DNA from: Candidatus Hodarchaeota archaeon | GTDB lineage: Archaea > Asgardarchaeota > Heimdallarchaeia > Hodarchaeales > YT1-039 | NCBI GenBank assembly: GCA_016840025.1 | Contig: JAEOTF010000398.1 | Span: 1-34,376, forward strand | DNA: 34,376 nt | Direction: 5' to 3' | Shown here: positions 25,471-32,868 of the stretch, in pieces | Layout of the letters: each line of letters opens with the position of its first letter | How positions within the stretch are numbered: position 1 is the first letter of the stretch | Position numbers and translations under genes: made by a program | The notes under the pieces: model-generated | The model's input: only the letters and a program-made list of their open reading frames with translations | What the model was told of the DNA's origin: nothing | Databases searched by the model: none

Positions 25471-26217
25471 CTAGGCATAAACTTCTAAAAATTCTTCTAT
25501 TAATAATTTTGGGTTTTCTGAATTTTCCAGAACTGTAGAAACAACCACAATATCTACTCCAGCCCTTAAGAGCGTTTTTATTTCTTCTCGGGTTCTTATT
25601 CCGCCACCACAGCAAAGTGTTGCATTGTCCTTTGTTAGTTCTGCTACGCGTTGAATTAATTTAACCCGAGTGGCAACTGATCGTTCTGCACCCGATCCCG
25701 CCTCAATATAAAGCCCCCATGGTTTGTGTTTTTTCATATAGTTTTGGATGAGCTTAAATGCATCATCATCATTTTTTAACATTTTTGCACCCAATTTACG
25801 CCCCACTGATGTTTCAGGTCCAAGAACGAGATAACCAAAAGATAATCTCTCTGGAAAGGGATGTCTTTTTATGGCCGCGATCAACTTAGAAAATTGAATG
25901 TACTTCTTTCCAATAAATACAGCTAATTTTATTTTCTTCCTAGTAATATTCAGGGGATTGGGGACGAGTAAATAATCTGCTTGAGGAGAAACTTGTAAGG
26001 GGTTTCCCGGAAATACCCTAATAGGAAACCCAAGCTTTTCTTGACGAAGTCGTTGGATATACCTGCGAACTTCTCCTCCCATCTCCTGTGAACTTCCCAC
26101 CCAAATTTCTAGTAAAGCTTGATTTTGGGGAGTTTTAGCGAGTTCTATCAGCGCTTGATGAATTCTCTCTGTTGCTATGCCTTTGTTTGAATCCATCAGG
26201 ATCGCGAGTTTACGCAT
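25471..26217 (-). CDS. Geranylgeranylglyceryl phosphate synthase-like protein (GGGPS/PcrB family)
   Basis: 248 residues. L-Y-I-E-A-G-S-G-A (about 167-175) and C-C-G-G-G-I-R-T-R-E-E-I...G-V-D-I-V-V-V-S-T (about 202-226) are the phosphate-binding loops of the GGGPS TIM barrel. The family joins sn-glycerol-1-phosphate to geranylgeranyl diphosphate, the first committed step of archaeal ether lipids. The N-terminal half is less typical: the usual D-P-D/K near the start is M-D-S-N-K-G and V-G-G-S is W-V-G-S-S. Either a divergent GGGPS or a related paralogue. It follows prefoldin beta by about 50 bases. Confidence 0.75.
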   Translation of the reverse strand: MRKLAILMDSNKGIATERIHQALIELAKTPQNQALLEIWVGSSQEMGGEVRRYIQRLRQEKLGFPIRVFPGNPLQVSPQADYLLVPNPLNITRKKIKLAVFIGKKYIQFSKLIAAIKRHPFPERLSFGYLVLGPETSVGRKLGAKMLKNDDDAFKLIQNYMKKHKPWGLYIEAGSGAERSVATRVKLIQRVAELTKDNATLCCGGGIRTREEIKTLLRAGVDIVVVSTVLENSENPKLLIEEFLEVYA

Positions 26218-26267
26218 TTTGTTTCTTTAGTCTCCATCTTCAACTATAAAAAACAGTTTTTGGAAAC

Positions 26268-26639
26268 TTAATTGCTAATTTTATATCCCAGCTGGCCCAG
26301 TTCTTCTCTTATTTTTTTCTGAAGCTTTTGGTACGCTTTTTCCTGTTGATTTAACATTTGCTGCGTACGGGATTGTCGAAATTCAATTAAATCCTTTTTA
26401 TCTTCTATTTCTTTTTTCAAGATTTCCCGATCAGTTTCAACAAGAATTGTATTAGTCATTTTGAAAGCTTTCAATGTCTCAGGAAGGTTTTGTAATTCTT
26501 CCATTGCTGTATTAATTTCTTTCAACTCCCAAGTTATCTGCTGTAATTGCGTTTGAAGATTAACGAGTTGTTGTTCCAGTTGTTGAAGACGTGCGATTCT
26601 ATCTTGTAATGCTGGAGAAATCTGTGGAGCTGCACTCAT
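26268..26639 (-). CDS. pfdB: Prefoldin beta subunit
   Basis: 123 residues from ATG 26639 (M-S-A-A-P-Q); a GTG at 26648 would add three residues. Two long coiled-coil helices flank a short beta segment (E-L-P-E-T-L-K-A-F-K and T-N-T-I-L-V-E-T-D), as in beta-class prefoldin; the length is normal. It forms the hexameric chaperone with the alpha subunit (not in window), which holds unfolded proteins for the chaperonin. Probably in one unit with the GGGPS-like gene. Confidence 0.9.
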   Translation of the reverse strand: MSAAPQISPALQDRIARLQQLEQQLVNLQTQLQQITWELKEINTAMEELQNLPETLKAFKMTNTILVETDREILKKEIEDKKDLIEFRQSRTQQMLNQQEKAYQKLQKKIREELGQLGYKISN

Positions 26640-26743
26640 ATTGATCACATCTGATATTTTTTAGAAGACATTTATCATGATCAAAAAAAGGTGATTCTAT
26701 CCTTCAAAAATTCAAGTTTATACTCTGTGGCAAGTTTGCGTCT

Positions 26744-26783
26744 GCGATGAGTGGGGTTTCTTGCCGTCTGTGGGTTGTTGACT
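26744..26783 (+). repeat. Solitary relic of IscB-element end sequences
   Basis: GCGATGAGTGGGGTTTCTTGCC (26744-26765, with the last base pair differing) matches the 3' end of the iscB gene on its coding strand (31029-31008) at 20 of 22 bases. It is followed by TCTGTGGGTTGTTGAC (26768-26783), close to the outer ends of the IscB element (TCTGTGGGTAGTTGAC at 32686-32701). It lies in the 260-base spacer between prefoldin and the first GTPase, which otherwise shows nothing. Confidence 0.6.
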
Positions 26784-26901
26784 TCAACATAATACCTTAA
26801 AATAATAAAAACCATGCAAAAAAATCGCCATTTTTTCAAATAAAAAGTAATTGCTCTTCTATTTACCTGTGTTTTTCTCCATATTGTCTGACAGTCGTCT
26901 C

Positions 26902-27444
26902 CTAGCTGATAGCTACATTCATAATTTCTTTGGTTAAGCGATGATAAACTTCCTTCACATTATCCCCTGATTTTGCGGATGTTTCGAAAAAGGTTATAAC
27001 CGAAGCTGATGTCTGTCTAAGATTCCGAAAAAGCGTATTTACCTGTTTAACTGTGACCTTTCTTTCTTCTACAAGGTCATTTTTGTTTCCAACAAAAATG
27101 ATGGGAATTTCTATCTTAATTGCATCACTTAATTCATTTAGCCATTTTGGGATGTCGTAAAAAGATTCGGGGCTTGTTAAATCACAAATTAAAAGTGCAC
27201 CTTGGACTCCATGATAATAAATTTGTCTTAGCCCTCCAAAATAGTCTTGAGACCCAGGGTCAACACATAATAAGGTGACATTTGTCTCATCTTTCATTAA
27301 AATGTTCGTTGTAGTGATATCAACGCCAAGTGTGGGGATATAACTCTCTTCAAACTTGTTATCCGCAAAGCGACGAATGAGAGATGTCTTCCCTACAGAA
27401 TGTCTCCCAAGGCTGATGATTTTGAAAACATAATGATGTGACAT
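26902..27444 (-). CDS. Ras/Rab-like small GTPase with D-P-G-S-Q G3 motif
   Basis: 180 residues. G1 G13-R-H-S-V-G-K-T-S; switch I I-P-T38-L-G-V-D (Rab-like); G3 D62-P-G-S-Q66 instead of D-T-A-G-Q; G4 N120-K-N-D; G5 E154-T-S-A-K. The second Gly of the usual DxxG is Ser, while the catalytic Gln is kept. There is no C-terminal Cys, so no prenylation. It is 152 bases from a paralogue with the same G3 change. A role in membrane or cytoskeletal signalling with Roadblock partners is typical for Asgard GTPases, but inferred. Confidence 0.9.
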   Translation of the reverse strand: MSHHYVFKIISLGRHSVGKTSLIRRFADNKFEESYIPTLGVDITTTNILMKDETNVTLLCVDPGSQDYFGGLRQIYYHGVQGALLICDLTSPESFYDIPKWLNELSDAIKIEIPIIFVGNKNDLVEERKVTVKQVNTLFRNLRQTSASVITFFETSAKSGDNVKEVYHRLTKEIMNVAIS

Positions 27445-27596
27445 TTTCTCAAAGACTCAGACTTCTTTTCTTAATTTCAATCTTTCTATTATTTTCTATC
27501 CTTCTCTTGGTAGTGTTAATAAGAAAAGCTTCGACTAAGGTATTTTTCACTAGGTGAATACTTTTTTTCTATTTAATAAGCTTCAACTCGATTAGT

Positions 27597-28175
27597 TCAA
27601 GTTTCATTTAGGAACGGTTGCTTATTTAGAATTTCCTTAGTTAAACGATGATAAACTTCCTTCACATTATCCCCTGTTTTTGCAGATGTTTCAAAAAAGG
27701 TTTTCAATGGGTCTGTTCTTTGTATTCGTGCATTTATTTGCTCAATAGAGATCTTTCTTTCTTCTACAAGGTCATTTTTATTTCCAACACATATGATAGG
27801 AACATCTGTTGATGTTGCGACATTCAATTCTTCTATCCACTTTGGCATATCCTCAAAAGACTGAAGATTTGTTAAATCAAAGATTAATAGCGCTCCTCGC
27901 ACACCTTGGTAATAACTTCTCCTTAATCGGCCAAAATAGTCATGAGATCCTGGATCAACGCAGATGAGCGTGATTTTAGTTCCATCATTCATTGTGAGGT
28001 TTTTTGAAGTGATATCTACTCCTAAAGTAGGGATATAGTTCTCATCGAACTTATCATCTGCGAATCGGCGGACTAGAGATGTTTTTCCTACCGTTCTCGA
28101 CCCTAATAAGATAATTTTGAAAAAATAATCCGGTTTCTTTACCATTTTCTGTATGTTTCCCCTTCTTCCTTTCAT
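27597..28175 (-). CDS. Ras/Rab-like small GTPase with D-P-G-S-H G3 motif
   Basis: 192 residues from ATG 28175 (an ATG at 28145, residue 11, would give the same N-terminal length as the paralogue). G1 G25-S-R-T-V-G-K-T-S; I-P-T-L-G-V-D; G3 D74-P-G-S-H78; G4 N-K-N-D; G5 E-T-S-A-K. Here the Gln needed for GTP hydrolysis in Ras is His, which is also found in some slow or RGK-type GTPases. The N terminus is basic. The two genes are tandem duplicates in the same orientation, with closely similar C-terminal V-K-E-V-Y-H-R-L-T-K-E. Confidence 0.9.
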   Translation of the reverse strand: MKGRRGNIQKMVKKPDYFFKIILLGSRTVGKTSLVRRFADDKFDENYIPTLGVDITSKNLTMNDGTKITLICVDPGSHDYFGRLRRSYYQGVRGALLIFDLTNLQSFEDMPKWIEELNVATSTDVPIICVGNKNDLVEERKISIEQINARIQRTDPLKTFFETSAKTGDNVKEVYHRLTKEILNKQPFLNET

Positions 28176-28629
28176 TCTTCATTTTAAGATTGATAGGTGA
28201 TTAATTAATCTTCATATATAATTAAGCCTTATCTCTTTTTCGATTCATGAAAATAAATCTAGTATGGGGGGATAATATGTATTCAAATAAAGTCACATGC
28301 ATTTAACTCTTGAAAGACATACAGAGTATTAAGCCAGCGTTTTGAATTGTCAAAAAAGTAGCACCAAGCCCTGTTATTTAATAATCTTCCCGGAAAAATG
28401 AATCATTGTCCGGTTGGCTCATTTTAATCAAATTTTTTTCTCAATCTCACTCTTAACATGTCTTTTGGAGTAGAATTGTATGTTTTTTGAAGTGTTTCTA
28501 AACTTCAAATGTTCTTCCCTATCCCAAATCTATTAAATGAGCTTCTATTTGGCCAGAGAATGACACTCTATCCTTTTATGAACTTCGAAAAAAAGTGTTT
28601 TTTGAAGATTGCAATGCAGAGGTAAAGAT
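28176..28629. promoter_or_regulatory. Divergent intergenic region with GTPase promoter
   Basis: The minus-strand TATA element at 28211-28223 (TTATATATGAA) lies about 40 bases before the GTPase ATG, giving a very short leader. The rest is AT-rich, without an open frame of note. It must also contain the promoter of the inositol-phosphate synthase, for which no single TATA box stands out. Confidence 0.45.
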
Positions 28630-29694
28630 ATGCAGAGAATCAGGGTTGCCCTAGCTGGAATTGGCAATGCAGCATCCGCCTTTCTCCAAGGAATTAATTA
28701 TTATTCAGATGATGTGACGCCAGACGTTGTGTACGAGGCCATTGGTGGATATCGTATTACCGATATTGATGTCGTTGCTGCATTTGATGTAGCAGCTAAT
28801 AAGGTTGGGCGTCCGCTTGAGGAAGCAATATTTGCTGATCCTAATAACTGTCCAAAATACACTGAGGTCAAACCAACGGGTATTAATGTACATATGGGTC
28901 CAGTTCTTGATGGTGTGACGGGACCAACTCAATCCGTAGTAAAGGTAAGTGACAAGAAAGAAGAAGATGTTGCTAAAATCCTGAAAGATACCAATACAGA
29001 TATGCTTATTGTATTACTACCATCTGGTTCTAATGAAGCGGTAAAAGCTTATGCTCAAGCTACAATAGATGCAGGCTGTGCTTTTGTAAATGCTACCCCT
29101 ACTCCTATTGTTACCGATCCTTCGTGGGTTAAAAAATTCAAAGTAGCAGATTTACCAGTTGTAGGGGATGATTTACAATCATTAGCCGGCGGTACGAGGA
29201 TTCATAAAGGCATCCTTGAGATGCTTGATACTTTTGGGCTGCGGATCGATAATACGTATCAATTAGACGTTTCGGGTGGGTTGGAAGGTTTAACAACGCT
29301 AGACACAGATCGACGTATGATGAAAAGGCGGATTAAGACCGAATCTATCCGTCGTGTCCTCCCTTATCTTGGTGAAAATGACCTGATTAGCGGCACTACC
29401 GATTATTTGGACTTTTTGGGCAACCGAAGAACGGGCTATTTCTGGATTAAAGCAAGTTCCTTCATGAGGGCGCCTCTGATGATTGATATCACTGTCAAAT
29501 CATTGGATGGTCCTAATGGTGCTGCTACACTGATGGATGTCGTACGTGCGGTTAAAATTGCTATAAATCGTGCAGTCGCAGGTCCTTTACTGTCGGTTTG
29601 TGCTTATGGCTTCAAACTTTCAACAGTTTTTGTCAGTGAGCACGAGGCCGGGTTGTGGTTTGAGGAATTTATTGAAGGAAGACGCATGAATTAA
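28630..29694 (+). CDS. myo-Inositol-1-phosphate synthase, archaeal type
   Basis: 354 residues from ATG 28630 (AGAGGT eight bases before); an ATG at 28609 is less likely. R-V-A-L-A-G-I-G-N-A-A-S is the NAD-binding loop; L-P-S-G-S, G-D-D-L-Q-S, and a Lys-rich stretch T-D-R-R-M-M-K-R-R-I-K-T-E-S follow; K-A-S-S-F at about 277 fits the family. It turns glucose 6-phosphate into inositol 1-phosphate, the head-group source for archaeal inositol lipids and compatible solutes. The canonical G-D-D-x-K-S-Q-x-G is G-D-D-L-Q-S-L-A-G, a notable change at the Lys position, so activity should be regarded as likely, not certain. Confidence 0.85.
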   Translation: MQRIRVALAGIGNAASAFLQGINYYSDDVTPDVVYEAIGGYRITDIDVVAAFDVAANKVGRPLEEAIFADPNNCPKYTEVKPTGINVHMGPVLDGVTGPTQSVVKVSDKKEEDVAKILKDTNTDMLIVLLPSGSNEAVKAYAQATIDAGCAFVNATPTPIVTDPSWVKKFKVADLPVVGDDLQSLAGGTRIHKGILEMLDTFGLRIDNTYQLDVSGGLEGLTTLDTDRRMMKRRIKTESIRRVLPYLGENDLISGTTDYLDFLGNRRTGYFWIKASSFMRAPLMIDITVKSLDGPNGAATLMDVVRAVKIAINRAVAGPLLSVCAYGFKLSTVFVSEHEAGLWFEEFIEGRRMN

Positions 29695-29837
29695 TCACAT
29701 AAAAGAGTGAAAAGTCGATAGAAATGCAAAAAGGGAGAGTTGAACTCATTATTTTTTAAAATACAAGTTAATTAAATGTAATTCTTCACTTATTTCAACA
29801 ATAATTCGACGTGATTTGTTTATTGGTAGTTTGAACG

Positions 29838-30635
29838 ATGCCTCGGACTGATGCAGGATCTTTTTCATCTCCTGATCCTATTCCATCCACCGGTGACAGC
29901 AAACCCCAGCTAAATCGCTATAGAAATCTGATTTTGCGTCTTAATAAATCTTTTACAAATATTCGAGCTGTAATTCTGCATCCAAGACGAGACATGAAGC
30001 GTATTATAGATAATCCCGATTATTGGGGGCCTGTAATTGTTCTCGCCCTTCTTGCCATTTTAACTATGCTCAATTTTGCTCTAGCATTTAGGTTACTTAA
30101 CTTTGAAGTGGATTCTTCCTTAGAAAATAAATTAGAGCAAAATGATATGATGTCTTCTAATGAAATAATTCGTGTATGGCGGATCAATGGTATTCTTTTA
30201 ACCTCATTAGAGCCTGTCTTTGCTCTTTTAGTGGTTATTCTTCTCTTTTGGCTTCTACTTCGGCATGGATCAGATCTTCCCTCATCGCAACGATCATTTA
30301 AGATCTGTTTCTCTATTTTAGGTTATATTTCCATTGCCCTTCTCCCACAAGAACTGAGTAAAACCATTCAACTCATTTTAAAAGGCCAACAAACTGTAGA
30401 ACTAAATAATCCTGGATCTATGAAAGCAGATGAGTACATCACCCGCCAGATTGCTCTTCATACCTCAGACATGGCGAGTGGTCCTATTGTTGTCATTGGT
30501 ACAATTATCAGTAGTCTTTGGTTTCTAAGTTTGCTCTTTTTCGCCCTGCAGACTCTTGGAATAGAAAAGAAACAAGCTTTTTTACTCTGTGCTCTGTTTT
30601 GGATCTTTAAATTCATTTTTAATTATGTTTTCTAA
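29838..30635 (+). CDS. Yip1-domain membrane protein
   Basis: 265 residues. A hydrophilic N terminus of about 45 residues is followed by H-P-R-R-D-M-K-R-I-I-D-N-P-D-Y-W-G-P (about 49-66), the typical start of a Yip1 domain, and about five membrane segments. Bacterial and archaeal members are of unknown function; in eukaryotes Yip1/YIPF proteins bind Rab GTPases at Golgi membranes, which makes the two nearby Rab-like GTPases suggestive, though no link can be shown. It is convergent with acylphosphatase, 12 bases apart. Confidence 0.75.
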   Translation: MPRTDAGSFSSPDPIPSTGDSKPQLNRYRNLILRLNKSFTNIRAVILHPRRDMKRIIDNPDYWGPVIVLALLAILTMLNFALAFRLLNFEVDSSLENKLEQNDMMSSNEIIRVWRINGILLTSLEPVFALLVVILLFWLLLRHGSDLPSSQRSFKICFSILGYISIALLPQELSKTIQLILKGQQTVELNNPGSMKADEYITRQIALHTSDMASGPIVVIGTIISSLWFLSLLFFALQTLGIEKKQAFLLCALFWIFKFIFNYVF

Positions 30636-30647
30636 TCTTGAAATATT

Positions 30648-30944
30648 CTAATAACCGAATTTTACATTAAAATCTTGAAAGTCCCCTTTCCATGATTCCC
30701 ACTGTTCCTCTACTCTATCTACTCGAGACCAGGAAGTATGTCCTGTCTTCCCTTGTTTAACCCACTTCAGAATTTGTTCTAACTTTACTGTTTCACCCTC
30801 TACAACAATTTCTACGGCTCCATCACGACAGTTTCTAACATACCCGGTTATATTCCCAATTTCACGAACAATATCTCGAGTATGTGCGCGAAAGAAGACA
30901 CCTTGAACTCTACCGTAGACCTTTAATCGAAGGCGTTTTTTCAT
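30648..30944 (-). CDS. acyP: Acylphosphatase
   Basis: 98 residues, normal family length. V-Q-G-V-F-F-R19-A-H-T holds the catalytic Arg, G-Y-V-R-N37-C-R-D-G-A-V-E the catalytic Asn. It hydrolyses the carboxyl-phosphate bond of acyl phosphates in the cytosol. A minus-strand TATA-like element TTTATAAAG (31002-30994) sits about 50 bases before the start, between the iscB stop and this gene and possibly inside the mobile element's end. Confidence 0.92.
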   Translation of the reverse strand: MKKRLRLKVYGRVQGVFFRAHTRDIVREIGNITGYVRNCRDGAVEIVVEGETVKLEQILKWVKQGKTGHTSWSRVDRVEEQWESWKGDFQDFNVKFGY

Positions 30945-31015
30945 TACAATAAGACCCCTACTTTATCTAAAGGACAAACCCACAGAAAAGTATCTTTATA
31001 AACCATTGCCAAGAA

Positions 31016-31039
31016 ACCCCGCTCATCGCTTGCGTGGGT
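31016..31039 (-). repeat. Right-end hairpin of the IscB element
   Basis: ACCCCGC (31016-31022) pairs with GCGTGGGT (31032-31039) with one bulged T and a 9-base loop; the iscB stop codon is in the loop. IS200/IS605 ends carry such subterminal imperfect hairpins recognised by TnpA. Confidence 0.5.
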
Positions 31040-32399
31040 GGGATGAATTGGCAGAATCAGATTTAATTTCACGGCAAATGCCTTTCCGCCAACAGACAGG
31101 GGTTACTAATGAGGTTCTAATAGGTTTAGCTAGTCCGTCTAATCTAATGTATTGCCCGTAGTTCTGCATGCCCTTGACCTGATACTTCTTGCCTTGAAAT
31201 TGGACAATATCTTTGGGTTGGAATTTGTAACGTTGTCTGCGAATGTTTACGCGTCCTTTGTTGGTCTTATGGCCTCGAAATTTGCGTAGGTTCTCTTCGT
31301 TCAAATTCTTATTGCGGGTACGTCTGCCGCTGAACAACTCCTGTCCACTTGTAACCTTGCCTGTACGACTATCTAGGTATTTAGCATCATAGAATTTCTG
31401 TAAAGATCGATTATTACGTCTAATTTGTTCAAACACAATATGTTCAGCCCGTTTTTGAGTTGTACCATTAGCAATGACAAATGCATCGTTGGCATGTGAT
31501 TTAGAGAGTTCTAATTTCTTGCGTTTCATTTTAGTCAAGTAGCCGTAGGTATGATGGCAGTCTAAAGTATTTACTAAACGCCATCGGACAGTAGACATGA
31601 ATGTTTCGGATTTGAAGGAGTTTAATTTTGGTACCCAACTGTGAAGAAAGCCATTCGCTTGATGGTTCTTTGGTGTATGACACTTGATACACAGGGCAAT
31701 CAGATTACTTTCCCTATCACTTCGATCTCCTTTCCAATAGCCTTTGTGATGGGCTTCAAGAATTTTTTGGGTGTTCTTGTTCTTACAGTCGGGATTTTGA
31801 CATTCATGGTTGTCTCGATGTAAAATAAATTCTCTAAGATTCCAAAAACCTGTTTGCTCACCTTCTTGATACTCTTTCCCTTCAATCTCAGGATTTTTAA
31901 TCTTTTGGATGTCAAAGCTAGCAACTTCAGCAGTGGTCTTGGTAATGGGCAGTATAGCGTGGAGTAACCTAATCAAACGGAAATGCGAGTCGAGTTTGTG
32001 TTGAATAGACGGGGCTAACCAACCTTCTTTTCTGCGTCGGTTCTGCCAGCGTGGTTTTCGATACCGTAATTTTTGTCTGCGTTGGCTACGGTACATTCGT
32101 TTGTCAGAGAGTCGTTCCGACATCCCTGCGAGAAGGCGTAATTCCCCTGCAAATAGTTCTTCTAACGTGGTTATAGCTGAATAACCTATTCGTAAATAAC
32201 CTGAATCTATTCCAAGTTCAACCGCGTGTTTGTAACCGCTAGAGCCATAGTTCAATTGGATTACAAACGGATCATGTCTCACAATCTTCGCTTTAGTCGA
32301 GTGGAGAAGTAACCGTGCCTGTCGTGGCGTAGTCGGCATTAACGGCTTTCCATAGCGGTTCAAAACGAAGACTTTGCTCATTGTTCTTTTCTCATTCAT
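31023..32399 (-). CDS. iscB: IscB RNA-guided nuclease
   Basis: 458 residues (ATG 32381, residue 7, is an equally good start). Order: PLMP domain with G17-K-P-L-M-P; RuvC-I G-I-D65-S-G; arginine-rich bridge helix about 101-124; RuvC-II A-E158-V-A-S-F-D; HNH domain with zinc Cys pairs C200/C205 and C237/C240, H217-H218, N232 and H241; Y-G-Y-L-T-K then RuvC-III K-S-H302-A-N-D305-A; C-terminal basic PAM/TAM-interaction-like region. These match IscB, ancestor of Cas9, with both nuclease sites intact; IsrB lacks HNH. Known members cut DNA under omegaRNA guidance. The likely RNA gene lies just upstream. No frameshift, so it looks active. Confidence 0.95.
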   Translation of the reverse strand: MNEKRTMSKVFVLNRYGKPLMPTTPRQARLLLHSTKAKIVRHDPFVIQLNYGSSGYKHAVELGIDSGYLRIGYSAITTLEELFAGELRLLAGMSERLSDKRMYRSQRRQKLRYRKPRWQNRRRKEGWLAPSIQHKLDSHFRLIRLLHAILPITKTTAEVASFDIQKIKNPEIEGKEYQEGEQTGFWNLREFILHRDNHECQNPDCKNKNTQKILEAHHKGYWKGDRSDRESNLIALCIKCHTPKNHQANGFLHSWVPKLNSFKSETFMSTVRWRLVNTLDCHHTYGYLTKMKRKKLELSKSHANDAFVIANGTTQKRAEHIVFEQIRRNNRSLQKFYDAKYLDSRTGKVTSGQELFSGRRTRNKNLNEENLRKFRGHKTNKGRVNIRRQRYKFQPKDIVQFQGKKYQVKGMQNYGQYIRLDGLAKPIRTSLVTPVCWRKGICREIKSDSANSSHPRKR

Positions 32400-32403
32400 T
32401 CGT

Positions 32404-32701
32404 TCTTTTTCTTTTCTTCATACAGTATTAATCAGGCTAAAACAAAGCCTGGCTCCCCGAAGGGAGTTGTCCACATCGCCACTGTTACCCGCGGTTTCCT
32501 TGAGTTGTCAGCAACACTTCGCCTAACCCTGCAGCGATGTTTAATCACTGACCGCAGAGTGACGGACTTGTGGAGCATCCGCCAGTGCCTATACATTCGT
32601 AGGTAACGGACTATCTTTCCTATAGGAAAGATTGAGGCTAATCAACCGGGCTTGAAATCACTTCCAAGCCCACAGATCACTTGTATCTGTGGGTAGTTGA
32701 C
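32404..32701 (-). ncRNA. omegaRNA (HEARO RNA) of IscB
   Basis: About 300 bases without a reading frame, GC-richer than its flanks, directly upstream of iscB in the same orientation, where omegaRNA genes lie. Seen hairpins: 32685-32693/32669-32677 (nine pairs, 7-base loop); 32648-32654/32665-32671 (seven pairs, sharing three bases with the first); 32613-32620/32625-32632 (eight pairs, TATA loop); near the 3' end 32453-32457/32462-32466 and 32434-32438/32446-32450. In IscB systems the guide is at the 5' end, so it would be encoded just beyond 32702. The call rests on position and structure; no covariance test was made. Confidence 0.8.
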
Positions 32702-32836
32702 AAGATTAATTATAACCCATTTGATACTTACTTCGATTACCAATTATACTAAGAAAAATTAATGTTTCTAAAAGAAAGTTTCAGTTCACTTTCTCATTAT
32801 GCTTTCAGAATTGTATTTTTGCCCTCTCGTTTCAAC

Positions 32837-32851
32837 AAAAAAAAGAAAAAA
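32837..32851 (-). terminator. T-rich terminator after the surface protein
   Basis: Fifteen bases, nearly all T on the minus strand, start 18 bases after the stop. The stretch from here to 32702 is otherwise AT-rich with no feature seen. Confidence 0.55.
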
Positions 32852-32868
32852 GGGGAAAGGAGTATATT

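Larger units (their letters stand above)
30972..32702 (-). mobile_element. IscB-encoding element (IS200/IS605 superfamily-like), no transposase
   Basis: The left end is read at 32702 (GTCAACTACCCACAGAT on the minus strand), next to a hairpin 32669-32677/32685-32693. The right end is less sure: the coding strand carries TCTGTGGGTTTGTCC at 30986-30972, an approximate inverted copy of the left end; alternatively it ends soon after the hairpin 31016-31039. Inside are the omegaRNA segment and iscB only. No TnpA (Y1 HUH transposase) is present, so movement would need help in trans. Boundaries are tentative. Confidence 0.6.

Noticed and set aside
28176..28629. Possible tRNA or small RNA gene in the 450-base spacer
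   Set aside because: No cloverleaf, T-loop or GC-rich structured block could be found by eye.
32641..32701. Hairpins as terminators or a riboswitch
   Set aside because: They are placed directly before iscB with IS-end-like sequence and fit the omegaRNA; no T-tract or known riboswitch core is seen.
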